A stretch of DNA of 32,878 nucleotides from Candidatus Staskawiczbacteria bacterium (lineage in GTDB: Bacteria; Patescibacteriota; Minisyncoccia; Minisyncoccales; Staskawiczbacteraceae), in NCBI GenBank assembly GCA_026395175.1, contig JAPLZF010000009.1, positions 146,083 to 178,960 of the forward strand, read 5' to 3'. Made by a program: the position numbers and the translations under genes. Below, one piece after another: positions 1-8,268 of the stretch (positions are counted from its first letter, which is position 1; each line of letters starts with the position of its first letter). The notes under the pieces were generated by a model, which did not search any database, was not told where the DNA came from, and worked only from the letters and a program-made list of their open reading frames with translations.

Positions 1-243
1 AACTCCCCGAATATCCATTAACGCTTCAAAAAATTCCAAGCCTTCATAATTTAAAAACCCATACAAATCTAAAGCCTCTTCTTTAACATTTTGGTAAATA
101 AACAGCTTGAGATTTTCGCCAATTTCTGATAAAGTTAGCAGAGTTTGGCGGGACAAAAAAACCTTATAGCCAATACCAGCCACTTCTAATATAATAAACT
201 TATCCTTCTTTAATATAATTTTCCCGCTTAAATAAGATATCAT
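1..243 (-). CDS. ruvA: Holliday junction branch migration protein RuvA, N-terminal part (truncated by window edge)
   Basis: Reverse-complement reading from ATG at 243: MISYLSGKIILKKDKFIILEVAGIGYKVFLSRQTLLTLSEIGENLKLFIYQNVKEEALDLYGFLNYEGLEFFEALMDIRGV; typical RuvA OB-fold start. Open to the window edge and absent from the ORF track. Confidence 0.93.
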   Translation of the reverse strand, partial: MISYLSGKIILKKDKFIILEVAGIGYKVFLSRQTLLTLSEIGENLKLFIYQNVKEEALDLYGFLNYEGLEFFEALMDIRGV

Positions 244-267
244 ACGTATTACTATATATTATTGTAT

Positions 268-2226
268 ATGCAATTTGAACTAAAATCAAAGTTTAAGCCA
301 ACAGGCGACCAGCCGGAAGCCATAAAAAAGCTGACTGCCAATTTAAAATCTGGGGTAAAAGACCAGATACTTTTGGGTGTTACGGGATCTGGCAAAACAT
401 TCACTATGGCTAATGTAATTCAAAAAATACAAAAGCCCACCTTAATTATTTCTCCAAACAAAACTTTGGCAGCCCAGCTTTACCAAGAGTTTAAAGAATT
501 TTTTCCCAACAATGCTGTGCACTATTTTGTTTCTTATTACGACTACTACCAGCCCGAAGCATATATTCCGCAGTCAGACACATATATAGAGAAGGACTCA
601 AAAATAAACGAAGAAATTGATCGGTTAAGGCATTCTGCTGTACAAGATGTCTTGGCTAGAAAAGATGTAATTGTTGTGGCTTCGGTTTCTTGCATTTACA
701 ACATCGGCTCTCCGGAAAATTATCAAAATGTTTCTTTAGATTTAAAAACAGGACAAAAATTAAAAAGAAAAGATTTTATTTTGCATCTGACAACTTTGCA
801 ATACAAAAGAAACGACATAGATTTTAAACCGGGATCATTTCGCGTAAGAGGGGACTTGATAGAAATTTATTTGGTGACAGGTGAAAAAATATTAAGAGTT
901 GAATTTTTGGGAGAAAAAATAAATAAAATATCCGACACAAACCCGGGGTTGAAGCCAAGCTACAAAACAATAGATAAAAAATATACATTATTCCCAGCCA
1001 CTTTTTGGGTAGCTCCCCAAGACAAGTTAAACATTGCCATAGAAAATATAAAACTAGAATTACAGGACAGGCTAAAAGAACTAAAAAAACAAAATAAATT
1101 ATTGGAAATAGAAAGACTTGAACAAAAAACCAACTATGACTTGGAAATGTTGCAGGAAGTTGGGTTTTGCCATGGCATTGAAAACTATTCACGGCAGTTG
1201 GAATTTAGAAAAGCAGGAACAGCTCCATTTTCTTTAGTTGATTATTTTAATTATTTTAACCCCAACGGCTCTTTAATGTTTATTGATGAGTCTCACATTT
1301 CGGTTTCACAAATTAGGGCAATGTCTATTCAAGACAAAGTCAGAAAAGGAACTTTAATTGATTTTGGATTTCGGTTGCCTTCTGCTATAGACAACAGGCC
1401 ATTAAAATTTGAAGAATTTAAAGAACGCCAAAAACAAACAATTTATGTTTCTGCTACACCGGCAGACTACGAAAAAAATAAAGCTGGAAAAAATATTGTA
1501 GAACAAATTATAAGGCCCACCGGACTTTTAGAACCAAAAATTGAAATTAGAAAAACCGAAAACCAAATTCAAGATTTAATTGAAGAAATAAAAAAACAAA
1601 TTGCAAAAAAAGAAAGAACACTTGTTGTTACTTTGACAAAAAGATTGGCCGAAGAAATTTCTGATTATTTGGTTGATAGGGGAATTAAAACCCAATATCT
1701 GCACTCTGAAATTAAAACAATGGAAAGGCCAAAAATTTTAAAAGAATTCCGCGAAGGAAAGTATGACGTGCTTGTTGGAATAAATCTTTTAAGAGAAGGA
1801 ATTGATTTACCCGAGGTTTCGTTAATTGCAATTTTAGACGCAGACAAAGAAGGGTTTTTAAGAAACAAAACAACTTTAATACAAACAATGGGCAGGGCCG
1901 CCAGGCACCAAAACGGAAAGGCAATTTTATATGCCGACAAAACAACCTTTTCAATGCAAGAAGCTATAAATGAAATAAATAGAAGAAGAAAAATTCAGGA
2001 AGATTATAATAAGAAAAATAAAATAACGCCAGCTACAATTATTTCTGACATTAGAGAATGGGGCTTTTCCAAAAAAGAAGACATTGTTGAGGAATTTTTT
2101 GCAGTTCACGACAGAAAATTATTAGAAAAAGAAATGAAAATTGCCGCTAAAAACTTGGATTTTGAGCGGGCAGCAGAAATTCGCGATTTAATTGATAAAT
2201 TAGGAACAAACAAAAAGCCCGCATAA
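268..2226 (+). CDS. uvrB: Excinuclease ABC subunit UvrB
   Basis: Walker A GVTGSGKT, YYDYYQPEAYIP, SATPADYE, helicase motifs, C-terminal UVR domain (FERAAEIRDLI). The track start at 262 is TTG; ATG at 268 (MQFELKSKF) is more likely. Confidence 0.98.
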   Translation: MQFELKSKFKPTGDQPEAIKKLTANLKSGVKDQILLGVTGSGKTFTMANVIQKIQKPTLIISPNKTLAAQLYQEFKEFFPNNAVHYFVSYYDYYQPEAYIPQSDTYIEKDSKINEEIDRLRHSAVQDVLARKDVIVVASVSCIYNIGSPENYQNVSLDLKTGQKLKRKDFILHLTTLQYKRNDIDFKPGSFRVRGDLIEIYLVTGEKILRVEFLGEKINKISDTNPGLKPSYKTIDKKYTLFPATFWVAPQDKLNIAIENIKLELQDRLKELKKQNKLLEIERLEQKTNYDLEMLQEVGFCHGIENYSRQLEFRKAGTAPFSLVDYFNYFNPNGSLMFIDESHISVSQIRAMSIQDKVRKGTLIDFGFRLPSAIDNRPLKFEEFKERQKQTIYVSATPADYEKNKAGKNIVEQIIRPTGLLEPKIEIRKTENQIQDLIEEIKKQIAKKERTLVVTLTKRLAEEISDYLVDRGIKTQYLHSEIKTMERPKILKEFREGKYDVLVGINLLREGIDLPEVSLIAILDADKEGFLRNKTTLIQTMGRAARHQNGKAILYADKTTFSMQEAINEINRRRKIQEDYNKKNKITPATIISDIREWGFSKKEDIVEEFFAVHDRKLLEKEMKIAAKNLDFERAAEIRDLIDKLGTNKKPA

Positions 2227-2237
2227 ACGGGCTTTTT
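2212..2237. terminator. Bidirectional intrinsic terminator overlapping the uvrB stop
   Basis: AAAAAGCCCG-CATAAA-CGGGCTTTTT; the uvrB TAA lies in the loop, and A- and T-tracts sit on both sides between convergent genes. Confidence 0.88.
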
Positions 2238-2240
2238 AAG

Positions 2241-2471
2241 TTAAACTTTATCTTCCACGGGCTTTTCCCAGTTGTCTTTTATTTTTTTAATTGCCTGTGC
2301 TTCTTCCTCATTCAAAAGATAAATGTCTTTTAAAGTTTTTAACAATTCTATTCTTTCCTGGCCATCCATTTGGGGCAGTTTATCAAGCAAAACTTTTTTC
2401 TGCCCTTCATCTATTTTCAGGGTTTCAATAAAATTCTTTAAATTGTCATTATTTAAAATAGGATTTACCAT
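2241..2471 (-). CDS. Small helical hypothetical protein (76 aa)
   Basis: ORF 12 bp downstream of the 1083-aa ORF on the same strand; charged helical composition; ends at a shared terminator. Confidence 0.65.
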   Translation of the reverse strand: MVNPILNNDNLKNFIETLKIDEGQKKVLLDKLPQMDGQERIELLKTLKDIYLLNEEEAQAIKKIKDNWEKPVEDKV

Positions 2472-2483
2472 GTCCTTAAAAAT

Positions 2484-5400
2484 TTATTTTATTTCTTTTC
2501 TTATATTTTTAATACCCCTTACAGCTTCCCTATAATTTATTTCACCTCGGCTAAATTTTCCTTGGATATCAGCCACTTTTGCATCAAATTCTCCGAGTTT
2601 TCTCTGTCTATCTTTGCGTATTTTTTCCATGCCATCGCGGGCATTTTTTATTGTCTTTTCCAACTCATCTTTTGCTTTTTCAACTGCTTCATGAGATATT
2701 TTAAGCTGTTCGTCCCTTTCTTTTTGTTTTGTTCTCTCTGATCCATATATTTTCATTGCTGTTATGAACATATCTTGCTTTAGTATTTCGGGCCAATCTT
2801 TATTCATAGCCTCTCTTAAACTATTAATAAGGATTTCCCCTAAATCATCTTTCGGCTCAGTTTTTAAAAATTCCTGAGCTTCTTTATATAATTTTTCATC
2901 TTCTTTAGATAATCTTCCTGCCTCTTCAACAATTTTCGGTTCAGCGGGTTTTTTAGGCACCGGTAAAGCTTCTTCCGGCATTATCACTGGCTCGTATTCT
3001 GCTATTTGAGGTGTTGATTCTACAGCAGGTTCTGCAACTGGTGTTGATTCACTAACCACGGGCGGTTCTGTTGGGCCAGGGGCTGGAGTTTCTTGAAGTT
3101 TTTTTGAAGATTTTTTAGACGCTCCTGGTAGTTTTTTTATAGGTTCGTCAAAAAGCCTTTTTCTTGCTTCAGCATACATTCTTTCCAAAACCGCCACAGC
3201 TATCATTTCGTACTGTTCTGTAGTAGGTATTTTCTCTTCTTTGCCTTCCATGAATTTTTCAAAATCTAAATCATCTATCACAGCATTAACTATTTGCTGT
3301 TTTAACGGGTCCACTGCCAACGCGTTAATTTTTTGCTCTATTTTTTTGTCTACTTGTTCTCGATGATATTTCTCCCATTGTTCTCCTAAATTACCTCTAA
3401 CTTTGCCTTCAATTTCTTGGTTATATTTTTCTTTTGCTTCCTGCACTATTCTTTGATACTCAGCTTCTGTAATTCCAGAATCTTCATTATTTCCAACTTT
3501 TGGAATAAAAATTTTTTCTTCTTTACGCCATTCCCAAAATTTTCCGTCTTTTTTTCTTTCAAGCAAATATGGCTTGTAATTTTGGTTCAAAAGGGCAAAA
3601 AATGTTTCGCCTCCTTGCCTGCCTTTTTCCCGCAAGCTGTTTTCAAAAACTTCTTGCGTAATTTCTCCTTCAAAACCAATAGATTTTTTATATGCTTCTT
3701 TCTGCTCAGCTGAAAGTCTTATCCATTGGCTTTTTATCAACTCTTCATTTTTTAAAAATCTAAAATTATCTTCTATATTTCTAATATTTGGGTCATTTTT
3801 TTGGCCGGCCCAATATTCAACAGCTTCATTTTTAGTCTGACGCCTTGCCTGGGTTTGCATTGCAAAAGATTCTTCTGCATCTTGCTTTACATCTTTTCCT
3901 AACATTTTTCCAGCCAGGCTAGCTCTTGTTAAACGCAACTCTTCCAAATATCTTTCCATTTGCTCAACTTCCGTTGTGTTGCCCGTTGCCCTCAAGCCTG
4001 CAATTTTTCTTTCCTGACGCCTAATGCTTGCCTGCATATAGTTTAACAATAAAAATAGTGTTTCGGGACGCACTTGGCCTTCTTTTACGTCCATTACAAA
4101 AACATCAATTTTTTTCATTCTTTTTTCCAGATTCTCATATCTTGGATCTTTTTCAATTTGCAGGGCAAAGGCCATGGCAGCGTGAATTTTCATCTCCTCT
4201 GAAGAACTTTCAGTTGCGCCTTTTCTAGCCATTTCTTGTTTGTTTCTTTCAAAAAAATCCAGGGCAAATTCTTTTTCTGCCTCAACTCTCTCCTTTTTCA
4301 AAAAATCATCAATACTGCCTTTAATATCTCCCAACTTGGTTTTTCTTATGTATTCATTTTCAATGTCTTTTGTTGCTCTTTCGCGATGCAAAGCAATTTG
4401 CGCTTTGGCTTTTTCCACCTCACTATCACGCAGTTCGGTTTTAGCGCTTGCCTTTGCTTTTTTTGCTTCCAATTTTTCTTCACCCGCAGTTTTTGCTTCT
4501 TCGCCGGTAACTGGCAAAGCAGTTTTCCCATTTGCTTCTTTTTCCTGTTTTAAATATTCTTTTAACTTTCCTGTTGCTTTAAAGTCTTTACCAAAAAATT
4601 CTGCAATAATGTCATTAAGCTTAACTTCTAAAGGCGCATTTTTATCAATTGGCTTTACAACCATATTTCTGTCCACCATGTGCGCTCCTTGCTTAAGGTG
4701 AAACCCAGGAGGGAATTTACCATCATTTACAAGACACAAGAAAAAACTATTTTTTTCTGGGTCGGGAGAATAATTCCAATATCCTTTATATCCCAAAGCT
4801 CTTGCTACTTGAACCCCAAATTTCATTTCTTTTCCAATGTCCACAATAATTTCATTATTAGCTATCATTCCGTTTTTTTTCTTTGCTTCTAAAATCTTTA
4901 CTGATTCTTCAATATTTTTTCTAACATCTTCACTCCTGTTTATTTTTTTGGGTTTTCCGGTTTCTCTATCTTTCTTTATTGTTTGTATTATACCCATCTT
5001 TTTCATTTGCCCCTCTGATAAAAATTTTCTAGAGTCGCCTCCATTTTTAAAAAAATCAAACAAGTCTTCTGGTTTTACACATTTATTCAAACCATAAAGC
5101 GATCTATGAAAATTTTGGAGGCCTCTAGAATTTAAATTATATGATTCATTGTCAACATCATTTACAAAATTAACATACTCATATAAATAATTTCTTTTAA
5201 TTTCTCCATCTGTATAATCAAAATCTTCAATTTTTATCCGCCCTAAAGCCACCATTTTTTCAAACATTATCTTTGTTGCGCATTTGCCGGCTTCTGCATT
5301 TTCGCCGTGATGGTCTGCGTGAAGTCTGCCTTCAGCCAATCCAAATCCTTGATAATTTCCGGTGTCTGCCATAACGTCATTTTTGTTTTCAGGAATATTT

Positions 5401-5735
5401 TCACTTGCTTGTCCGGGCCTAACAAATTTAACTTTATTTAAAAGTCCTGCTAATTCAAGCATTTTTAAAACGCCCCAAGCGTCATGGTCTCCTGGTTTTT
5501 CTACAAATTCTCCTTTTTCATTTATGTAACCGTGTGTAACAGCAGTCTCAAAAAGCCGTTTTAATTCTTCTTCATATTTTTCCTCTCCTTCTTTTATGTT
5601 GCCTGCCCAAAGCGGATGATTGCTTTTTTCATCATATTCGTTTAACCTGTCAAAAATCGCAGGCTTTGCAGCTTCATCAAATCTCTTTAGTTTTTCTTCT
5701 TTTATTTCCTCTGGAGACCTTCTTGTTTCTGCCAT
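2484..5735 (-). CDS. Large hypothetical protein: possible DHH/MYG1-like N-terminal domain plus long coiled coil
   Basis: 1083-aa ORF. N-terminus has ADTGNYQGFGLAEGRLHADHHGENAEAGKCATKIMFEKM...YVNFVNDVDN; remainder is Lys/Glu-rich coiled coil with a Pro-rich linker and helical C-terminus. Confidence 0.8.
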   Translation of the reverse strand: MAETRRSPEEIKEEKLKRFDEAAKPAIFDRLNEYDEKSNHPLWAGNIKEGEEKYEEELKRLFETAVTHGYINEKGEFVEKPGDHDAWGVLKMLELAGLLNKVKFVRPGQASENIPENKNDVMADTGNYQGFGLAEGRLHADHHGENAEAGKCATKIMFEKMVALGRIKIEDFDYTDGEIKRNYLYEYVNFVNDVDNESYNLNSRGLQNFHRSLYGLNKCVKPEDLFDFFKNGGDSRKFLSEGQMKKMGIIQTIKKDRETGKPKKINRSEDVRKNIEESVKILEAKKKNGMIANNEIIVDIGKEMKFGVQVARALGYKGYWNYSPDPEKNSFFLCLVNDGKFPPGFHLKQGAHMVDRNMVVKPIDKNAPLEVKLNDIIAEFFGKDFKATGKLKEYLKQEKEANGKTALPVTGEEAKTAGEEKLEAKKAKASAKTELRDSEVEKAKAQIALHRERATKDIENEYIRKTKLGDIKGSIDDFLKKERVEAEKEFALDFFERNKQEMARKGATESSSEEMKIHAAMAFALQIEKDPRYENLEKRMKKIDVFVMDVKEGQVRPETLFLLLNYMQASIRRQERKIAGLRATGNTTEVEQMERYLEELRLTRASLAGKMLGKDVKQDAEESFAMQTQARRQTKNEAVEYWAGQKNDPNIRNIEDNFRFLKNEELIKSQWIRLSAEQKEAYKKSIGFEGEITQEVFENSLREKGRQGGETFFALLNQNYKPYLLERKKDGKFWEWRKEEKIFIPKVGNNEDSGITEAEYQRIVQEAKEKYNQEIEGKVRGNLGEQWEKYHREQVDKKIEQKINALAVDPLKQQIVNAVIDDLDFEKFMEGKEEKIPTTEQYEMIAVAVLERMYAEARKRLFDEPIKKLPGASKKSSKKLQETPAPGPTEPPVVSESTPVAEPAVESTPQIAEYEPVIMPEEALPVPKKPAEPKIVEEAGRLSKEDEKLYKEAQEFLKTEPKDDLGEILINSLREAMNKDWPEILKQDMFITAMKIYGSERTKQKERDEQLKISHEAVEKAKDELEKTIKNARDGMEKIRKDRQRKLGEFDAKVADIQGKFSRGEINYREAVRGIKNIRKEIK

Positions 5736-5807
5736 AATTTTTTATTATATTTGTTAATTTTACCATTGCCACATAATAAGTCAATTTTTAGAAAATACTA
5801 CCGGCTA

Positions 5808-5836
5808 TTTACAATTTAAGGATAATTTGCTATCAT
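5808..5836 (+). promoter_or_regulatory. Predicted sigma70-type promoter for rpsT
   Basis: TTTACA-17 bp-TATCAT; the predicted TSS falls about 2 nt before the ATG at 5845. Confidence 0.6.
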
Positions 5837-5844
5837 ATTTCTAT

Positions 5845-6108
5845 ATGGCAATAACAAAATCAGCTAAAAAAGCTATCAGACAATCTGCTGCCAGAAAAGA
5901 GCACAACATTGTCTACAAAGATAAAATAAAATCCCTTGTAAAAGAGGCTCGTGCCTTGGTTTTGGCAAAAAAAATGCCAGAAGCCAAAAAACTTTTACCG
6001 GCAATTTATACAGCATTAGACAAAGCTGCCAAAGTGGGAGTGATTAAAAAAAACAACGCCTCAAGGCGCAAATCAAGACTGACAAAATTGATAGACAAAA
6101 AAAACTAG
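5845..6108 (+). CDS. rpsT: 30S ribosomal protein S20 (bS20)
   Basis: MAITKSAKKAIRQSAARKEHN...KKNNASRRKSRLTKLI; the track start at 5827 is TTG, true ATG at 5845. Confidence 0.96.
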   Translation: MAITKSAKKAIRQSAARKEHNIVYKDKIKSLVKEARALVLAKKMPEAKKLLPAIYTALDKAAKVGVIKKNNASRRKSRLTKLIDKKN

Positions 6109-6125
6109 GCTTAGCCTAGTTTTTT
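6099..6125. terminator. Bidirectional terminator containing the rpsT stop codon
   Basis: AAAAAACTAGGC-TTA-GCCTAGTTTTTT; the rpsT TAG is inside the stem, holA stop at 6127. Confidence 0.88.
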
Positions 6126-6126
6126 G

Positions 6127-7059
6127 TTATATCTCGGCCAAAAACAAATCTAGCGCCAATTCCGGTTCAATCTTTCCCGACTTTACATCTAAATCTACCT
6201 GAAAAATCTTATGGTAGATTTTTTTTAGTTGGTCAATGCTAAACTGGTTGCACAGCCCAAAGCTCTTTTGGACCACAAAAGGATGAAGTCCGGATTTTTT
6301 TGCAATCTGCCCATACGGCTGGGTACTTTGCAGTTCCTTAATAATCAATAAGTTTCTAAATTGATAGGCAATCATTGTCAGCAAATAAAGGGAATTGTCG
6401 CCGTTATCCAAGTGCTTATGCAGTAAAGACAAGGCCAGCTTTTTATTTTTTGAAGCCAACGCATCTATGGTTTTAAAAATATCATTTTCAACATTTGGCT
6501 TCACCAGTAGCTCAACATCTTGGTGCGTTATTGTACCGCCTACTTTATAACTTGATAACTTTTTAACTTCGTTGGTCATCTGCCACAAATCATTCCCGAC
6601 AAAACTAATAAGCAAGTCTAAAGCATCGGAATTTATTTTTGCATTATTTTTTTCAAATTCTTGAGCCACCCATTTTTTAAGTGTAATGGGGGACAGGCAT
6701 TCAAACTCTTGGCACTTCACATTTTTTTGTAATGCCTTAAAAAATTTAGTTCTTTTATCTGCCGTGCAATCTTCATAAACAACAACAATGTCTTTTGAGT
6801 TTTCCAAGCTTTTTATGTTTTCTGAAAATTCTTCGCAAAATTTTATATCAGAAAAAACATTTTTTAAAATTATCAATTTCTTTTCTGCAAACATAGAAGT
6901 AATTTTAAGATTGCAATAAAAATCATCAAACTTTTTCTGCTTTGCATCAACATAAATTAAATTTAGTCCGGACTTATGGATTTTTTTGTAACCTAAAATT
7001 ATCTCTTCTAATTTCCTTTTTGACCTAAATGAATCTTGTCCGTAAATAAAATAAATCAT
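6127..7059 (-). CDS. holA: DNA polymerase III delta subunit
   Basis: MIYFIYGQDSFRSKRKLEEII start and HolA-like architecture (LAQEFEKNNAKI..., GNDLWQMTNEVKKLSSY, QFRNLLIIKEL). Confidence 0.9.
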   Translation of the reverse strand: MIYFIYGQDSFRSKRKLEEIILGYKKIHKSGLNLIYVDAKQKKFDDFYCNLKITSMFAEKKLIILKNVFSDIKFCEEFSENIKSLENSKDIVVVYEDCTADKRTKFFKALQKNVKCQEFECLSPITLKKWVAQEFEKNNAKINSDALDLLISFVGNDLWQMTNEVKKLSSYKVGGTITHQDVELLVKPNVENDIFKTIDALASKNKKLALSLLHKHLDNGDNSLYLLTMIAYQFRNLLIIKELQSTQPYGQIAKKSGLHPFVVQKSFGLCNQFSIDQLKKIYHKIFQVDLDVKSGKIEPELALDLFLAEI

Positions 7060-7427
7060 TTAAAATAATTTGTTTTATTGTTTCTATCAATTAAATCGTG
7101 AGCTTTTTTCATTTCTTCTGGAGTGTTTATGTAAATTATCTTGAATTTACCTGAAGTAATCTGATTTTCATAATCACTGTTAATCTCCAAGATATGTATC
7201 AAACCCCAATATATCCATTTTTCATCTCTATTTTCAACCAAAAAATTTCTCACAGGTGGGATATTATATATTCTTACCTTAGGTTTATCTTTAAATTCGA
7301 ATATTTTGTCTTTAAAATCTTCTGTGCAATAAGGATTTTTCAAATGATCCTCTAATTTTAATTCCACAGGAAAACCTTGCTCTTTTGTTAATTGTAATGT
7401 GTCGTTTTTTTCAAATGTTCCTCCCAT
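7056..7427 (-). CDS. Hypothetical protein (123 aa) upstream of holA
   Basis: ORF overlapping the holA start by ATGA (translational coupling arrangement). Confidence 0.65.
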   Translation of the reverse strand: MGGTFEKNDTLQLTKEQGFPVELKLEDHLKNPYCTEDFKDKIFEFKDKPKVRIYNIPPVRNFLVENRDEKWIYWGLIHILEINSDYENQITSGKFKIIYINTPEEMKKAHDLIDRNNKTNYFK

Positions 7428-7480
7428 ATTTTTATTTTTTAATTATAATTTTTACTGGTTGACCACAAATTTTGTAGGAT

Positions 7481-7505
7481 TTGTAGGACTTCCGATGTCC
7501 TACAA
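7481..7505. repeat. REP-like hairpin downstream of the RAYT gene
   Basis: TTGTAGGAC-TTCCGAT-GTCCTACAA perfect 9-bp inverted repeat with GTAG motif; preceded by a partial copy TTTGTAGGA. Confidence 0.8.
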
Positions 7506-7507
7506 TT

Positions 7508-8236
7508 TTATTCTTCTAAAAACAAACCTCTGTTTTGAGCAATGTTGTTTTTGTACTCTAACCAATTTTTAATAGCGTCTCTACACCCTCCCGCTTCACT
7601 CATAGATTCAAATAAAAAATTTCTTTCAGTTACAGATGAAAAATTCTTTTTCCCAATATAATCTTGATAACTCGACCACTTATAATTTTCTAAAAATTCA
7701 ATTGATTTATCAATATCACTAATTCCTTTTTCTTTCCATCCCGGCTCGTATAGAGAAAGGGGATTAACATGAATATAATTAAAAACAGTCATAAGCTGAT
7801 TGTCATTTTCTACACTGACCGATTTAAACGCATCCTGAAAAACATGTCCTTTTCTTTGATACTTTTTATTAAAATATTTACTTAGGCCAATACCAACTTT
7901 TTGCATAAATTTTGAAACACCGCCATCTTTTATTTGTTTTACTAAGAGATGTATATGATTTGGCATAAAGCAGAAGGCTAATACTTCCACAAATTTATCT
8001 CGCTCATCTAAAATTGTAGGACTCCCGAAGTCGCTCAATTTTTCTCTTTTCTTTTCAACTTTACGATCTCGTCGTCTAATAAAGATAGTTACGGGCTTAG
8101 AATTATTAAATTCGTAAATTGAAAAAATTCCACGAAAATAATCATTAGTGTTTTTAAAAATCAAATTGTCATCAAGCGCCCGCATAACAATGTGATAAAT
8201 ATCTCCTGTTATAAATTGTTCTTTTCTTCTTGGCAT
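7508..8236 (-). mobile_element. REP-associated tyrosine transposase (RAYT, Y1_Tnp/IS200-like)
   Basis: MPRRKEQFITGDIYHIVMRALDDNLIF..., HUH motif region FCFMPNHIHLLV, GHVFQDAFKSVSV, YIHVNPL. ATG at 8236 preferred over the GTG at 8260 in the track. Confidence 0.92.
8013..8045. repeat. REP-like repeat copy inside the RAYT coding sequence
   Basis: attgtaggactcccgaagtcgctcaatttttctc; matches the copy at 8239 over ~30 nt with one difference. Confidence 0.8.
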
Positions 8237-8238
8237 AA

Positions 8239-8267
8239 ATTGTAGGACTCCCGAAGTCACTCAATTT
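8239..8267. repeat. REP-like repeat at the RAYT 5' end
   Basis: attgtaggactcccgaagtcactcaattttt: GTAG tetranucleotide followed by GACT-CCCGA-AGTC hairpin. Confidence 0.8.
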
Positions 8268-8268
8268 T

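Noticed and set aside
824-1192. 122-aa minus ORF antisense to uvrB (and similar ORFs at 1665, 1712)
   Set aside because: Hydrophobic low-complexity translations opposite a clearly coding uvrB; shadow ORFs.
3417-5097. Plus-strand ORFs antisense to the 1083-aa gene (98-153 aa)
   Set aside because: Phe/Ser-rich mirror translations of Lys/Glu-rich coiled coil; no start context or family features.
7056-7059. UGA recoding (code 25, seen in some CPR)
   Set aside because: The 123-aa ORF terminates at a TGA in an ATGA overlap with holA and conserved genes read cleanly in the standard code.
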